Below the pieces are notes generated by a model. The model was not told the DNA's origin. It worked only from the letters and a program-made list of their open reading frames with translations, and did no database searches. The translations under genes were made by a program, and so were the position numbers. DNA of 64,000 nt from Paenibacillus sp. BK033. Lineage in GTDB: Bacteria > Bacillota > Bacilli > Paenibacillales > Paenibacillaceae. Shown here in pieces: positions 1 through 7,457 of this stretch. The stretch spans positions 248,001 to 312,000 of the forward strand of contig NZ_SLVP01000002.1 in assembly GCF_004345425.1 (NCBI RefSeq), read 5' to 3'. Position 1 is the first letter of the stretch. Each line of letters starts with the position of its first letter.

Positions 1-623
1 CCAAACTGACCTTACCGTTCCAATACGAGTCGTTAAAGCTTCTTGGGATCCCTTTCAGCAAAATCATTCAAGTGGACAAAACGGATTTCCATCTGAAAGC
101 AAAAACGTTGGTTGTCCCGGCCGTACCGCTAATGATCGGGAAATGCCCGCCCTGGGCCTCGCATTATATCGCGGATCAAATGAAGAACAAGCGAAAAATC
201 CGCAAACGCAAAGGCTACGAACGCATTTATATCACCCGTGAGGATGCGAAAGCCCGGCACGTGGTGAACGAAGACGAGGTGCTTCGTTACCTGCAGACAA
301 AGGGATTCAGGAAAATCGTGCTTACCCCCATGACGACAGAGGAAAAAATCGAGGTTTTTGCCTCGGCCAAGGTCATCGTGGCGCCGTTTGGCAGCGGCAG
401 CATCAATGTAGCCTTTTGCGATCCCGGGGCCTCCCTGATTGAATTGGCTCCCAAATCCTTCGTCGACAATTACTTCTGGAAGCTGTGCTGTCATGCCGGG
501 CTTGATTATTACGAGCTGTTATGCGAGGTTGAACCGAAAGCGCATGTCGGTGCGGACGACATCATCGTAAATCTAGGAAAACTGGATCATTACATGAGGT
601 TGAACGGCATTGTTCATGCTTAA
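1..623 (+). CDS. GT61 (DUF563)-type glycosyltransferase, C-terminal part
   Basis: Partial gene: the frame is open from base 3 with no start inside the window, so the 5' end lies upstream. The 206 visible residues match the C-terminal half of the DUF563/GT61 family: a basic stretch leading to an Arg-rich strand (YERIYITRED), an NEDEVL helix start, the 'GF.kivl..mt..EKIEVFASAKVIVAP' core, and 'NVAFCDPGASLIEL', which is the usual donor-site region. The family's common HGAGL motif reads FGSGS here. Members transfer sugars to cell-surface glycans or proteins. It is followed after 30 bases by another glycosyltransferase on the same strand, so both probably belong to one surface-glycan operon. Family call is fairly sure; substrate unknown. 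Confidence 0.75.
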   Translation, partial: KLTLPFQYESLKLLGIPFSKIIQVDKTDFHLKAKTLVVPAVPLMIGKCPPWASHYIADQMKNKRKIRKRKGYERIYITREDAKARHVVNEDEVLRYLQTKGFRKIVLTPMTTEEKIEVFASAKVIVAPFGSGSINVAFCDPGASLIELAPKSFVDNYFWKLCCHAGLDYYELLCEVEPKAHVGADDIIVNLGKLDHYMRLNGIVHA

Positions 624-653
624 ACGCATTCTTAAATTACAGGAGGATAAAGC

Positions 654-1826
654 ATGAATATCCTGATATGGTCTAATCAATTCTCGATCGGCGGAGGGAT
701 GCGCCTCTTGTTCAATCTGACGGCAGCCATTGCCCGCCAGCCGGGAGTGGAGCGGGTCAGACTAGTCGTCGCACCAGATTCGCAGCTGCGAAATTACGTC
801 GAGCTTCAAAAAACGGGGAATATCGAAATCTGCTACAACAGCAATCCGATCAACCATCCCCAGAGCAGCCACCTGCTCGCGAACATGAACGTGGTTTATT
901 TCTTCTGGCCGCATACCGAGCAGTTCCAATTCATTGACCGCCCTACGGTCTGCACCTTCCATGACACCACCATCTTTGATTTCGTTCCGCCGTTTATGAA
1001 GGGCGAAGAATTATCGTTTCACTGGAGGCTGTCCAAGAAGTGGATCGATCATACGGCTTCGGTTGTCGTATCCTCCCAGCATGTCAAGAACAGGCTAATC
1101 GCTCATTTCGGCAGCCGTTCGGAGCAGGCATTCGTCATCCCGCATGCGATCACTCCAATTGCTAATGTCTATAACCGCAAGGTTTCGCCTGAGCTAAGCT
1201 CCCGGATTCCAGCCGACTATATTATTTATCCGTCGAATACTTCCCCGCACAAAAACCACAACAACCTGCTTGTGGGCTTCGCCAAGTCCCGGTACAAAAG
1301 AAAATACCCGTTAGTATTAACCGGGTATTTGACCGATAAATTGCGAATCCCGTTCCCGGACAGCACGTCCGAGGTGAGCTGGATCCCAACGCTTGTATCC
1401 ACCATGAAGAGGACCGGTCTTCTCCTCGACCGGCAAGTCTATCCGCTTGGCTTCGTCGGGGACCATGATATTCCCGCCTTGATCAAAAACGCAAAGGCGC
1501 TTATCATGCCCAGCCTGTCGGAAGGCGGCGGCAGCTATCCGGTGGAAGAAGCCCTTCGACTCGGCACGCCGGTGCTCTGCTCGGATATTCCGGTTATGCG
1601 GGAGCATCTGTCCAGGCATAGCGCCAAGATTGCCTGGTTTGACCCGCATAACCCGGATTCCATTGCCAAAGCGCTGGATGATTTGTTTGACGATTACGAC
1701 ACCTACAAATTATCGGCTTTGCACGGTGTCCATGACGCCACGCAAACCTGGGACGATATTGCCAAGCAATATATCGAAGTATTCCGGATTACCTTCTGGC
1801 GCTACTATGGCAAGACTCTTTATTAA
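654..1826 (+). CDS. GT4-type (GT-B fold) glycosyltransferase
   Basis: A 390-residue cytosolic glycosyltransferase. The N-terminus (MNILIWSNQFSIGGGMRLLF) is a GT-B Rossmann strand with a Gly-rich loop. The C-terminal nucleotide-sugar domain has the GT4 signature near residues 290-320: MPSLSEGGGSYPVEEALRLG followed by PVLCSDIPVMREH, with the E-x7-E pair. Length is normal for the family. AGGAGG at 641-646 sits 7 bases before the ATG. It lies 30 bases after the GT61 gene and so is probably co-transcribed. It ends 3 bases from the convergent gene at 1830 with no clear terminator between them. Donor and acceptor sugars cannot be read from sequence. Confidence 0.85.
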   Translation: MNILIWSNQFSIGGGMRLLFNLTAAIARQPGVERVRLVVAPDSQLRNYVELQKTGNIEICYNSNPINHPQSSHLLANMNVVYFFWPHTEQFQFIDRPTVCTFHDTTIFDFVPPFMKGEELSFHWRLSKKWIDHTASVVVSSQHVKNRLIAHFGSRSEQAFVIPHAITPIANVYNRKVSPELSSRIPADYIIYPSNTSPHKNHNNLLVGFAKSRYKRKYPLVLTGYLTDKLRIPFPDSTSEVSWIPTLVSTMKRTGLLLDRQVYPLGFVGDHDIPALIKNAKALIMPSLSEGGGSYPVEEALRLGTPVLCSDIPVMREHLSRHSAKIAWFDPHNPDSIAKALDDLFDDYDTYKLSALHGVHDATQTWDDIAKQYIEVFRITFWRYYGKTLY

Positions 1827-1829
1827 ACC

Positions 1830-3734
1830 TCAAATCCGGCTGATGATTGCCGCATAATCGAGGGCAACATCCGCCCATCTCCTATGCAGGAGGCCGCTTG
1901 CGGCTTCCTTCTGGGCGGGAACGACCGATTTGCCCTGCAAATACAGTCTGCCGATAGATTCCGCTATTTCAACGGGGTTATAAGGATCAAACGTTGCAAA
2001 GCTGCTCATATCCGGAATAACCTCCTGGACAATCGACAGCCGGCCAAAGGCAACCGGGGTTTCCATCAGCAACGACTCGACGATCGGGAACGGACAGCTG
2101 CCTTCGAACAAGGTTGGCACAACGACCCCTTCCGCATATTTGTACAGCGATGGCAAGTCGGCAGAGGGGATACGGCCCATAAAGATGATCGATGCGCGAA
2201 TAACGGGATCGGCGACCGCGTTCAACGCTTCCGTAATTTCCTGTTGTCTCGGACGGTTATTCAAGTCATCCGTAAATATAAGCTTTAATCCGGATGCCCT
2301 TCCCAGCTCGGTAAGCCGGAATCGGTGGAACGCGTCAATGAGGCGCTCATGGTTTTTGTGCAGGCGGATGACGGACGGGAAGGTTAAATAAGGACCAAAC
2401 AAGTTGTATTTCACTCGGAATTCAACCTCGGTCTTGATGCCAAAGGATGAGTATTCCTCATGAGGCGCAGCGAATCGAACCACTTCCGTCTGATGCACCG
2501 GAAGCTTCAGATACTCCAGGCCTTCATGATTGCGGATATACTCGGAATCAAAGACGACAATCGCGGCATTCCTCGTAATCTTTTCCGCCAAAGAATGAAT
2601 GTATTGATAATGATCCATATCCTTTGAATACAGATCCGGAAAATGCATATAGACCAAGTCATGCAGACAAACGATATATGGCCGGTGCAGGTATTGAGCC
2701 AGACCCATGCCGACGTAAGGCACGATCCAGACATCCGCCGGCACAACCCGATTAATCGTCGCCATGCTGTCGGAATGGTAAAAGTGCATACGGCTCGGAT
2801 ACATGGCCTTAAGCGGCGCAAAGATCGTTTCCGTCTCTTTCACGTTGGCTCCCGTTGTCGCGATATGAAGATTGTAGCCGTTCGGCAGACCTAGCAAGCC
2901 TTCGGATAGACGGACGAAGAAACGACCGATCCCTTCTCCGTCCATTGCGATTTGGGCGCCGAAGCAAAGGAATAGGCCGATATTCTGATTACCGGCAGCC
3001 CTGGCGTTTAACGCGGCTCGAGCCATAGCGGCCGGCGGATTCGGAGAACGCAGCAAACTCTGCGCCTCTTCGGACATGAGCAGCCTTGCCATCAGCGCTT
3101 GCCTGGACACCCCTTGATGGATAGCCGCAACTTCGTTTGCCACATTCGCGTCATCCGGTTCGCGGCCTAATAATTGAGCATAGATTCCATGAATAAAGTC
3201 CAAGGTATGGGCTGGGAATAAGCCTTGTAAATTAAAGGCCGAAGTGTTGTGGTCTCCGGAAGGCTTTCTGGTGAACACCTGCTCGGCTTCGCCGCTTTGC
3301 ATGACGGATGCCGCCACCGCGGCTCTTGTCATCGCGCCGGCTTCCAGCCTGCCTTTAAATTCGTAGAAACCGGCCGCATCCGGCTCGCGCTGCAGGAATT
3401 GCCGGTAGATCTCCCAAATAAAGTCCTCATTATCCAGCTTGAATGCAAAATGCAGGTAATCGATGATCCGGCTTCCCTCCGCCAGACTTGCCCGCACTAT
3501 CGCATTGTTGGACCTTAATCGGGCTGCATCCTCCGCCGATATGGAAGCTTCATCGGTAACGGCTGCATGCGGTACGGCTTTCTTTTTCCTTCTGCCCGTT
3601 TTTTTGCCGCGCAGACGTTTCCTGCCTTTTCTTCTCGAAAGTCTCTTCGGCTTTCCGTTTTTCCGCCGTTTGCTTCGTGCTGTCCGGCTGCGCAGGCTGC
3701 GTCTGATCGACCTGCGCTTCTTCTTCCGCTTCAT
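1830..3734 (-). CDS. GT4 glycosyltransferase with polybasic N-terminus and DUF4214 repeats
   Basis: 634 residues from the ATG at 3734. That start is chosen because GGGAGG at 3742-3747 lies 7 bases upstream; a GTG at 3752 would put this site inside the gene. Layout: residues 1-52 are an extreme Lys/Arg tract (33 of 52 basic), followed by two DUF4214-like segments (about 100-155 and 175-230, each with a YrqfLqREPD-type helix pair), then a GT-B glycosyltransferase whose donor domain carries 'MGRIPSADLPSLYKYAEGVVVPTLFEGSCPFPIVESL'-type features near residues 540-580. DUF4214 is seen in secreted and S-layer proteins and in some glycosyltransferases. The basic tract has no membrane segment, and might bind phospholipid, an anionic glycan or nucleic acid (inference). 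It is convergent with the upstream GT4 gene and divergent from the acyltransferase. Confidence 0.8.
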   Translation of the reverse strand: MKRKKKRRSIRRSLRSRTARSKRRKNGKPKRLSRRKGRKRLRGKKTGRRKKKAVPHAAVTDEASISAEDAARLRSNNAIVRASLAEGSRIIDYLHFAFKLDNEDFIWEIYRQFLQREPDAAGFYEFKGRLEAGAMTRAAVAASVMQSGEAEQVFTRKPSGDHNTSAFNLQGLFPAHTLDFIHGIYAQLLGREPDDANVANEVAAIHQGVSRQALMARLLMSEEAQSLLRSPNPPAAMARAALNARAAGNQNIGLFLCFGAQIAMDGEGIGRFFVRLSEGLLGLPNGYNLHIATTGANVKETETIFAPLKAMYPSRMHFYHSDSMATINRVVPADVWIVPYVGMGLAQYLHRPYIVCLHDLVYMHFPDLYSKDMDHYQYIHSLAEKITRNAAIVVFDSEYIRNHEGLEYLKLPVHQTEVVRFAAPHEEYSSFGIKTEVEFRVKYNLFGPYLTFPSVIRLHKNHERLIDAFHRFRLTELGRASGLKLIFTDDLNNRPRQQEITEALNAVADPVIRASIIFMGRIPSADLPSLYKYAEGVVVPTLFEGSCPFPIVESLLMETPVAFGRLSIVQEVIPDMSSFATFDPYNPVEIAESIGRLYLQGKSVVPAQKEAASGLLHRRWADVALDYAAIISRI

Positions 3735-3922
3735 TGGCTGGCCTCCCATCACTATTCGTCTGTAGATAGAGTATTGTCACGGCCCGAAAAAGCAACGGCG
3801 TACGCCCTAGCCCTCTGGGGATTTCGACCATATTTGCCGAATTAGACGCCTGTCTAGCCGGAATTGAAGCATTTTGTTTCCGCTTGAATATGATGGGATA
3901 TGCGTAAAAGGAGACGATCGTT
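3735..3922. promoter_or_regulatory. Divergent intergenic region with small palindrome
   Basis: 188 bases between the two divergent start codons. A TAGAC-GCCT-GTCTA palindrome lies at 3843-3856. For the minus-strand glycosyltransferase, TTGCTT and TACTCT boxes 16 bases apart are a plausible promoter close to the gene. No convincing plus-strand promoter was seen. Regulatory role is only inferred. Confidence 0.25.
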
Positions 3923-4570
3923 TTGTTTCATCATGCCCTGCCTAACAAAACCGTAATAATTGGTGCCGGCGGTCATGCCAAGGTGATCGCGGATATTTTG
4001 CGCCATGATCCGCATGTCGAGCTGATTGGCTGCATCGGCCATGATTCATCGGCAACCGTTCTTGGCTTAACCGTGCTTGGCGGTGACGAGCTGCTGCCGG
4101 AGCTGCATGAGCAAGGAGTCCGTCATGCTTTTGTCGCCATCGGCAACAACGCAAGGCGGCATGCTCTTGCGAAGCATGCGGAAGCTCTCGGGTTCGAGCT
4201 CGTCAACGCGATTAGTCCGCGTGCCTATTTGGCTACCGGCGTTACTCTCGGCACGGGAGTGGCGGTTATGCCGGGATGCGTCATACAGCCGGACACTCGA
4301 ATCGGCTCATATAGCATCATTAATACCGGAGCTACCGTTGACCACGACGGAAATATCGGCAATGCCTGCCATATCGCGCCGGGCTGCCATTTGTCCGGCA
4401 ACGTTACGGTGGGCGACGAATCCTTTCTCGGCACCGGTACATCGGTCATCGACGGCATGCGAATCGGGGAAGGCTGCATGATCGGGGCCGGGGCGGCCGT
4501 TATTTCGCCCATTCCTTCGTTTTCGCTGGCTGTTGGCGTTCCTGCCGTTGTCAAACGGACTTTAGCTTAA
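3923..4570 (+). CDS. NeuD/PglD-family sugar O/N-acyltransferase (likely GDP-perosamine N-acetyltransferase)
   Basis: 215 residues. The N-terminal Rossmann-like part (VIIGAGGHAKVIADIL, residues 10-25) is the NeuD/PglD UDP- or GDP-sugar binding subdomain. From about residue 100 comes the left-handed beta-helix of hexapeptide repeats (GTGVAVMPGCVIQPDTRIGSY and on), with the catalytic His region 'TVDHDGNIG'. Family members acetylate a 4-amino sugar nucleotide with acetyl-CoA. The gene is 32 bases upstream of a perosamine-synthase-like aminotransferase, so GDP-perosamine N-acetylation (PerB role) is the best guess; O-acetylation of another sugar is possible. Start is TTG, since no other start precedes the Rossmann motif and AAAGGAG at 3907-3913 is correctly spaced. 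Confidence 0.8.
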   Translation: MFHHALPNKTVIIGAGGHAKVIADILRHDPHVELIGCIGHDSSATVLGLTVLGGDELLPELHEQGVRHAFVAIGNNARRHALAKHAEALGFELVNAISPRAYLATGVTLGTGVAVMPGCVIQPDTRIGSYSIINTGATVDHDGNIGNACHIAPGCHLSGNVTVGDESFLGTGTSVIDGMRIGEGCMIGAGAAVISPIPSFSLAVGVPAVVKRTLA

Positions 4571-4602
4571 GAATGAAGGTAACTCGGAGGGAGGCATAAT
4601 TC

Positions 4603-5721
4603 ATGGACAACAAATTTTATCCGGTTGCCGTACCCGTATTTAACGGAAACGAAAAGAAATACGTCATGGATTGCATCGATTCAACCTGGATTTCTTCAGC
4701 CGGAAAATATATTAACGATTTCGAGAACAATTTCGCCGCTTATTGCGGCACCAAATATGCGATCTCCTGCAGCAACGGCACTACCGCCCTTCACCTGGCG
4801 CTGCTGGCGTTTGGCGTTGGACCGGGCGATGAGGTCATTGTACCTACCGTCACTTTTATCGCTACCGCGAACGCGGTTGTGTACTGCGGGGCAACGCCAG
4901 TCTTTGTCGATTGCGAGCCCGAGACGTGGAACCTCGATCCCGATAAGCTTGAGAGTCTGATCACGCCTCGCACCAAAGGCATTATTCCCGTGCATCTCTA
5001 TGGCCACCCGGCCGACATGGAGGCCGTAACCGGCATTGCCAGGAAGCATGGCTTGTTTGTCCTCGAGGATGCCGCTGAAGCGCTTGGCGCGGAATACAAA
5101 GGGAAACGAACGGGGTCGCTTGGCGATATCGCAACCTTCAGCCTTTTCGGCAACAAAATCATTACGACCGGCGAAGGCGGCATGATCACGACCGACGATG
5201 AGGAGCTGGCGAACAGGATGCGTACGCTTCGCGGCCAAGGCATCGATCCGGTACGCAAATACTGGTTCCCGGTTGTCGGTTACAATTACCGTCTCACCAA
5301 TCTGCAGGCTGCTGTCGGCTGCGCCCAACTCGAGAATGTGGATTGGCATATCGGTGAAAGGAAAAGAGTCGCCGGCCTCTATTACGAGAATCTCAAAGAT
5401 GAGCCTTCCCTCACGTTGCCTGTCGAAATGCCTTGGGCGAAAAACGTGTATTGGATGTTCAGCGTTGTTCTGAACGGTGCAGATGAGGCCCGGAGAAACG
5501 AAATTATGGCGCAGCTCAAGGATGACGGCATCGAGACACGGCCTTTCTTTTACCCGATGCATGTTCTTCCGCCTTATCAAGGCTTGCAGCCGCATGAGGA
5601 TTTCCCCGTTGCAAACCGCATTACCGCGCAAGGCTTTAACGTCCCTACTTACGGCGGACTAACCAAGCAGGATATCCAGCATATTTGCGACCGGATTAAA
5701 GCGCGCGTTCGCGGCGTGTAA
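4603..5721 (+). CDS. DegT/DnrJ/EryC1/StrS aminotransferase, GDP-perosamine synthase-like
   Basis: 372-residue PLP-dependent sugar aminotransferase. The PLP-binding features are all present: SCSNGTTALHLAL near 56-68, EDAAEALGA near 155-163, and the FSLFGNK segment whose Lys185 would form the Schiff base, followed by TTGEGGM. That block is the one typical of GDP-perosamine synthases (RfbE/PerA), which convert GDP-4-keto-6-deoxymannose plus glutamate into GDP-perosamine. A GDP-mannose 4,6-dehydratase (the enzyme that makes the keto substrate) lies 250 bases away and an acyltransferase lies just upstream, which supports this role. GGAGGGAGG precedes the ATG. Specificity is inferred from motif and context; other 4-aminotransferases of this family look similar. 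Confidence 0.85.
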   Translation: MDNKFYPVAVPVFNGNEKKYVMDCIDSTWISSAGKYINDFENNFAAYCGTKYAISCSNGTTALHLALLAFGVGPGDEVIVPTVTFIATANAVVYCGATPVFVDCEPETWNLDPDKLESLITPRTKGIIPVHLYGHPADMEAVTGIARKHGLFVLEDAAEALGAEYKGKRTGSLGDIATFSLFGNKIITTGEGGMITTDDEELANRMRTLRGQGIDPVRKYWFPVVGYNYRLTNLQAAVGCAQLENVDWHIGERKRVAGLYYENLKDEPSLTLPVEMPWAKNVYWMFSVVLNGADEARRNEIMAQLKDDGIETRPFFYPMHVLPPYQGLQPHEDFPVANRITAQGFNVPTYGGLTKQDIQHICDRIKARVRGV

Positions 5722-5739
5722 CGCGTATATAGAATGAAG

Positions 5740-5786
5740 AAAGCCCATCTAATTATCCTTCATTACGAGGATTGTGGATGGGCTTT
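5740..5786 (+). terminator. Terminator after the aminotransferase gene
   Basis: AAAGCCCATC (5740-5749) pairs with GATGGGCTTT (5777-5786), and inner ATCCT/AGGAT arms extend the hairpin. The T-run is short (GTTAT follows). It sits 18 bases after the stop codon. Confidence 0.6.
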
Positions 5787-5921
5787 GTTATGGAATCAAG
5801 GTTTCACTCGGATCCGGATAAGCAATCCGGCTTGCGATGATGCTTAGCGAAGCGCCGGCAGACTTAACGCCAAGCGCCGGCAAATCGCCGGGTCGGCACC
5901 TTGAAAAGCTCCCGCAAACAC

Positions 5922-5948
5922 AAAAAAGCTGTCTCTATGCGAGACAGC
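5922..5948 (-). terminator. Terminator of the gmd gene
   Basis: On the minus strand GCTGTCTC and GAGACAGC form an 8-bp stem with a 5-base loop (5928-5948), followed by TTTTTT (5927-5922). It lies 25 bases past the gmd stop codon and is a textbook intrinsic terminator. Confidence 0.85.
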
Positions 5949-5972
5949 CGAGACAGCCTTCAGCGTACCTGC

Positions 5973-7088
5973 TTATTCCATATCCAGACTTACGTCGTAA
6001 CCCAGCTTGCGCAGATCGACAACCCGCCGCGCTTCCGCCAGATCGCCCGCCACCATCTCGCCCACGAGATCCTTCAGGCTGCTTACGGGCTGCCAGTTCA
6101 GCTTGGTCCTTGCTTTGGTCGAATCCCCGATCAGAAGCTCCACTTCGGACGGCCGGTAGAATCGAGGGTCTACTTTGACAACGGTCGTGCCTTGCGGAAT
6201 CTGGTAATCCGGATTGCCGCAGGCTACCACGTAGCCGTATTCCTCCGCCCCTTCTCCGTCGAAGGCTACCTCGATGCCCGCTTCCGCAAAAGCAAGGCGC
6301 ACGAACTCCCTGACCTCCGTTGTTTCACCCGTGGCAATCACGTAATCCTCCGCGGTATCCTGCTGAAGAATCCGGTACATCGCATCGACATAGTCGCGCG
6401 CATGACCCCAGTCGCGTTTGGCCGACAGATTGCCCAGCGCCAGTACGTCCTGCAGACCGTGAGCGATCCGCGCGACGGCACGGGTTATTTTCCGGGTTAC
6501 GAAGGTTTCTCCGCGGACCGGGCTTTCGTGGTTGAACAAAATCCCGTTGCAGGCATACATATTGTAAGCTTCCCGGTAGTTCACGGTAATCCAATACCCG
6601 TACAGCTTCGCAACCGCATAAGGACTTCTGGGGTAAAACGGCGTCGTTTCGCTTTGAGGCACAGCCTGCACCAAGCCGTAAAGCTCGGAGGTAGAGGCCT
6701 GGTATATTCTGGTCTTCTCCGTCAATCCCAGAATCCGGACCGCTTCGAGCAGCCGCAAGGTTCCGATGCCGTCCGCGTTAGCCGTATATTCCGGCGAGTC
6801 GAAGCTGACATGAACATGGCTCATTGCCGCCAAATTATAAATCTCGTCCGGCTGAATCTGCTGGACCAAACGAACCAAATTCGTGGAATCCGTCAAATCT
6901 CCGTAATGAAGCACCAGCTTCTTCCCGGTTTTATTCGCTTCATCGGCGAGGCGGTCGATCCGCCCGGTATTCGCAAGCGAGCTTCTGCGTTTAAGTCCAT
7001 GCACGACGTATCCTTTGGCAAGCAGCAGCTCTGCCAGATACATCCCGTCCTGCCCGGTAATCCCTGTAATGAAGGCGACCTTATTCAT
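5973..7088 (-). CDS. gmd: GDP-mannose 4,6-dehydratase
   Basis: 371-residue extended short-chain dehydrogenase. It has the family-specific N-terminus [20 protein letters not shown] with the TGxxGQDG NADP loop, the R-S-S-x-A-N-T-G-R-I segment ([12 protein letters not shown]), the ASTSELYG active-site strand, the YAVAKLY Tyr-x3-Lys pair, and [16 protein letters not shown], all diagnostic for Gmd. It converts GDP-D-mannose to GDP-4-keto-6-deoxy-D-mannose, precursor of GDP-fucose, GDP-rhamnose or GDP-perosamine; the neighbouring aminotransferase points to perosamine. The start at 7088 is chosen over two upstream ATGs because GGAGG lies 7 bases before it. The gene is convergent with the aminotransferase, so the pathway is not one operon. 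Confidence 0.93.
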   Translation of the reverse strand: MNKVAFITGITGQDGMYLAELLLAKGYVVHGLKRRSSLANTGRIDRLADEANKTGKKLVLHYGDLTDSTNLVRLVQQIQPDEIYNLAAMSHVHVSFDSPEYTANADGIGTLRLLEAVRILGLTEKTRIYQASTSELYGLVQAVPQSETTPFYPRSPYAVAKLYGYWITVNYREAYNMYACNGILFNHESPVRGETFVTRKITRAVARIAHGLQDVLALGNLSAKRDWGHARDYVDAMYRILQQDTAEDYVIATGETTEVREFVRLAFAEAGIEVAFDGEGAEEYGYVVACGNPDYQIPQGTTVVKVDPRFYRPSEVELLIGDSTKARTKLNWQPVSSLKDLVGEMVAGDLAEARRVVDLRKLGYDVSLDME

Positions 7089-7188
7089 GGTTCCCTCCGT
7101 CATCGTCATATTGAGCAGGTCGGTCCCCTGCTATCTTCCATATGGTATGACAGGACAAACTGCCTCGGCATCGGACAAAGAACTATTT

Positions 7189-7281
7189 TCAGCCAAAATG
7201 AAAAACTGCGCTTAAGATCAATACTATTGCCAGAACTACATACAAAATGAGGGATATCAGCAAAGCTGTCCGTCTGTTCAT
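7189..7281 (-). CDS. Possible 30-residue membrane peptide
   Basis: A short open frame: MNRRTALLISL... ending ...SAVFHFG. The first four residues carry two Arg; residues 6-27 are almost wholly hydrophobic, so it would be a single transmembrane helix with its N-terminus inside. AAGGGG lies about 8 bases before the ATG. It lies upstream of gmd on the same strand (100 bases before that start), so it could be a leader peptide or an independent small membrane protein. No homologue is recognised. It is based only on start context and composition. Confidence 0.35.
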   Translation of the reverse strand: MNRRTALLISLILYVVLAIVLILSAVFHFG

Positions 7282-7405
7282 AGCATCGTCCCCTTCGGCA
7301 TTGATATACGGTTCATTATATGCGGGCGGGACATTCGCTGAGATTGTACGGCGGTTAATTTCTGTACGGGTTGTATGTCCCTGGAAAGCATACCCTATTA
7401 GGCTG

Positions 7406-7414
7406 TGATATAAT
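7406..7414 (+). promoter_or_regulatory. Extended -10 promoter of the YerD-like gene
   Basis: TGATATAAT is a perfect extended -10 element, 44 bases before the ATG at 7458. No good -35 box is seen at 17 bases, which is normal for extended -10 promoters. The 7089-7457 gap otherwise holds only the possible small membrane peptide. Confidence 0.55.
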
Positions 7415-7457
7415 GGAGCCCTATGACGTTATTTCTCCACCGGGAGGTTTACTATTT

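Noticed and set aside
3463..3845. Leu/Arg/Phe-rich plus-strand frames opposite the polybasic tract, looking like a small membrane protein
   Set aside because: They are the complement of Lys/Arg codons of the glycosyltransferase, which has a good ribosome binding site and a long conserved body.
4696..5631. 311-codon minus-strand frame inside the aminotransferase gene
   Set aside because: Overlaps the PLP enzyme completely; no family motif.
5901..7250. 449-codon open frame on the plus strand, opposite gmd
   Set aside because: It is the antisense of a strongly conserved GDP-mannose dehydratase, has no ribosome binding site and no recognisable protein features; high-GC codon use leaves such mirror frames open.
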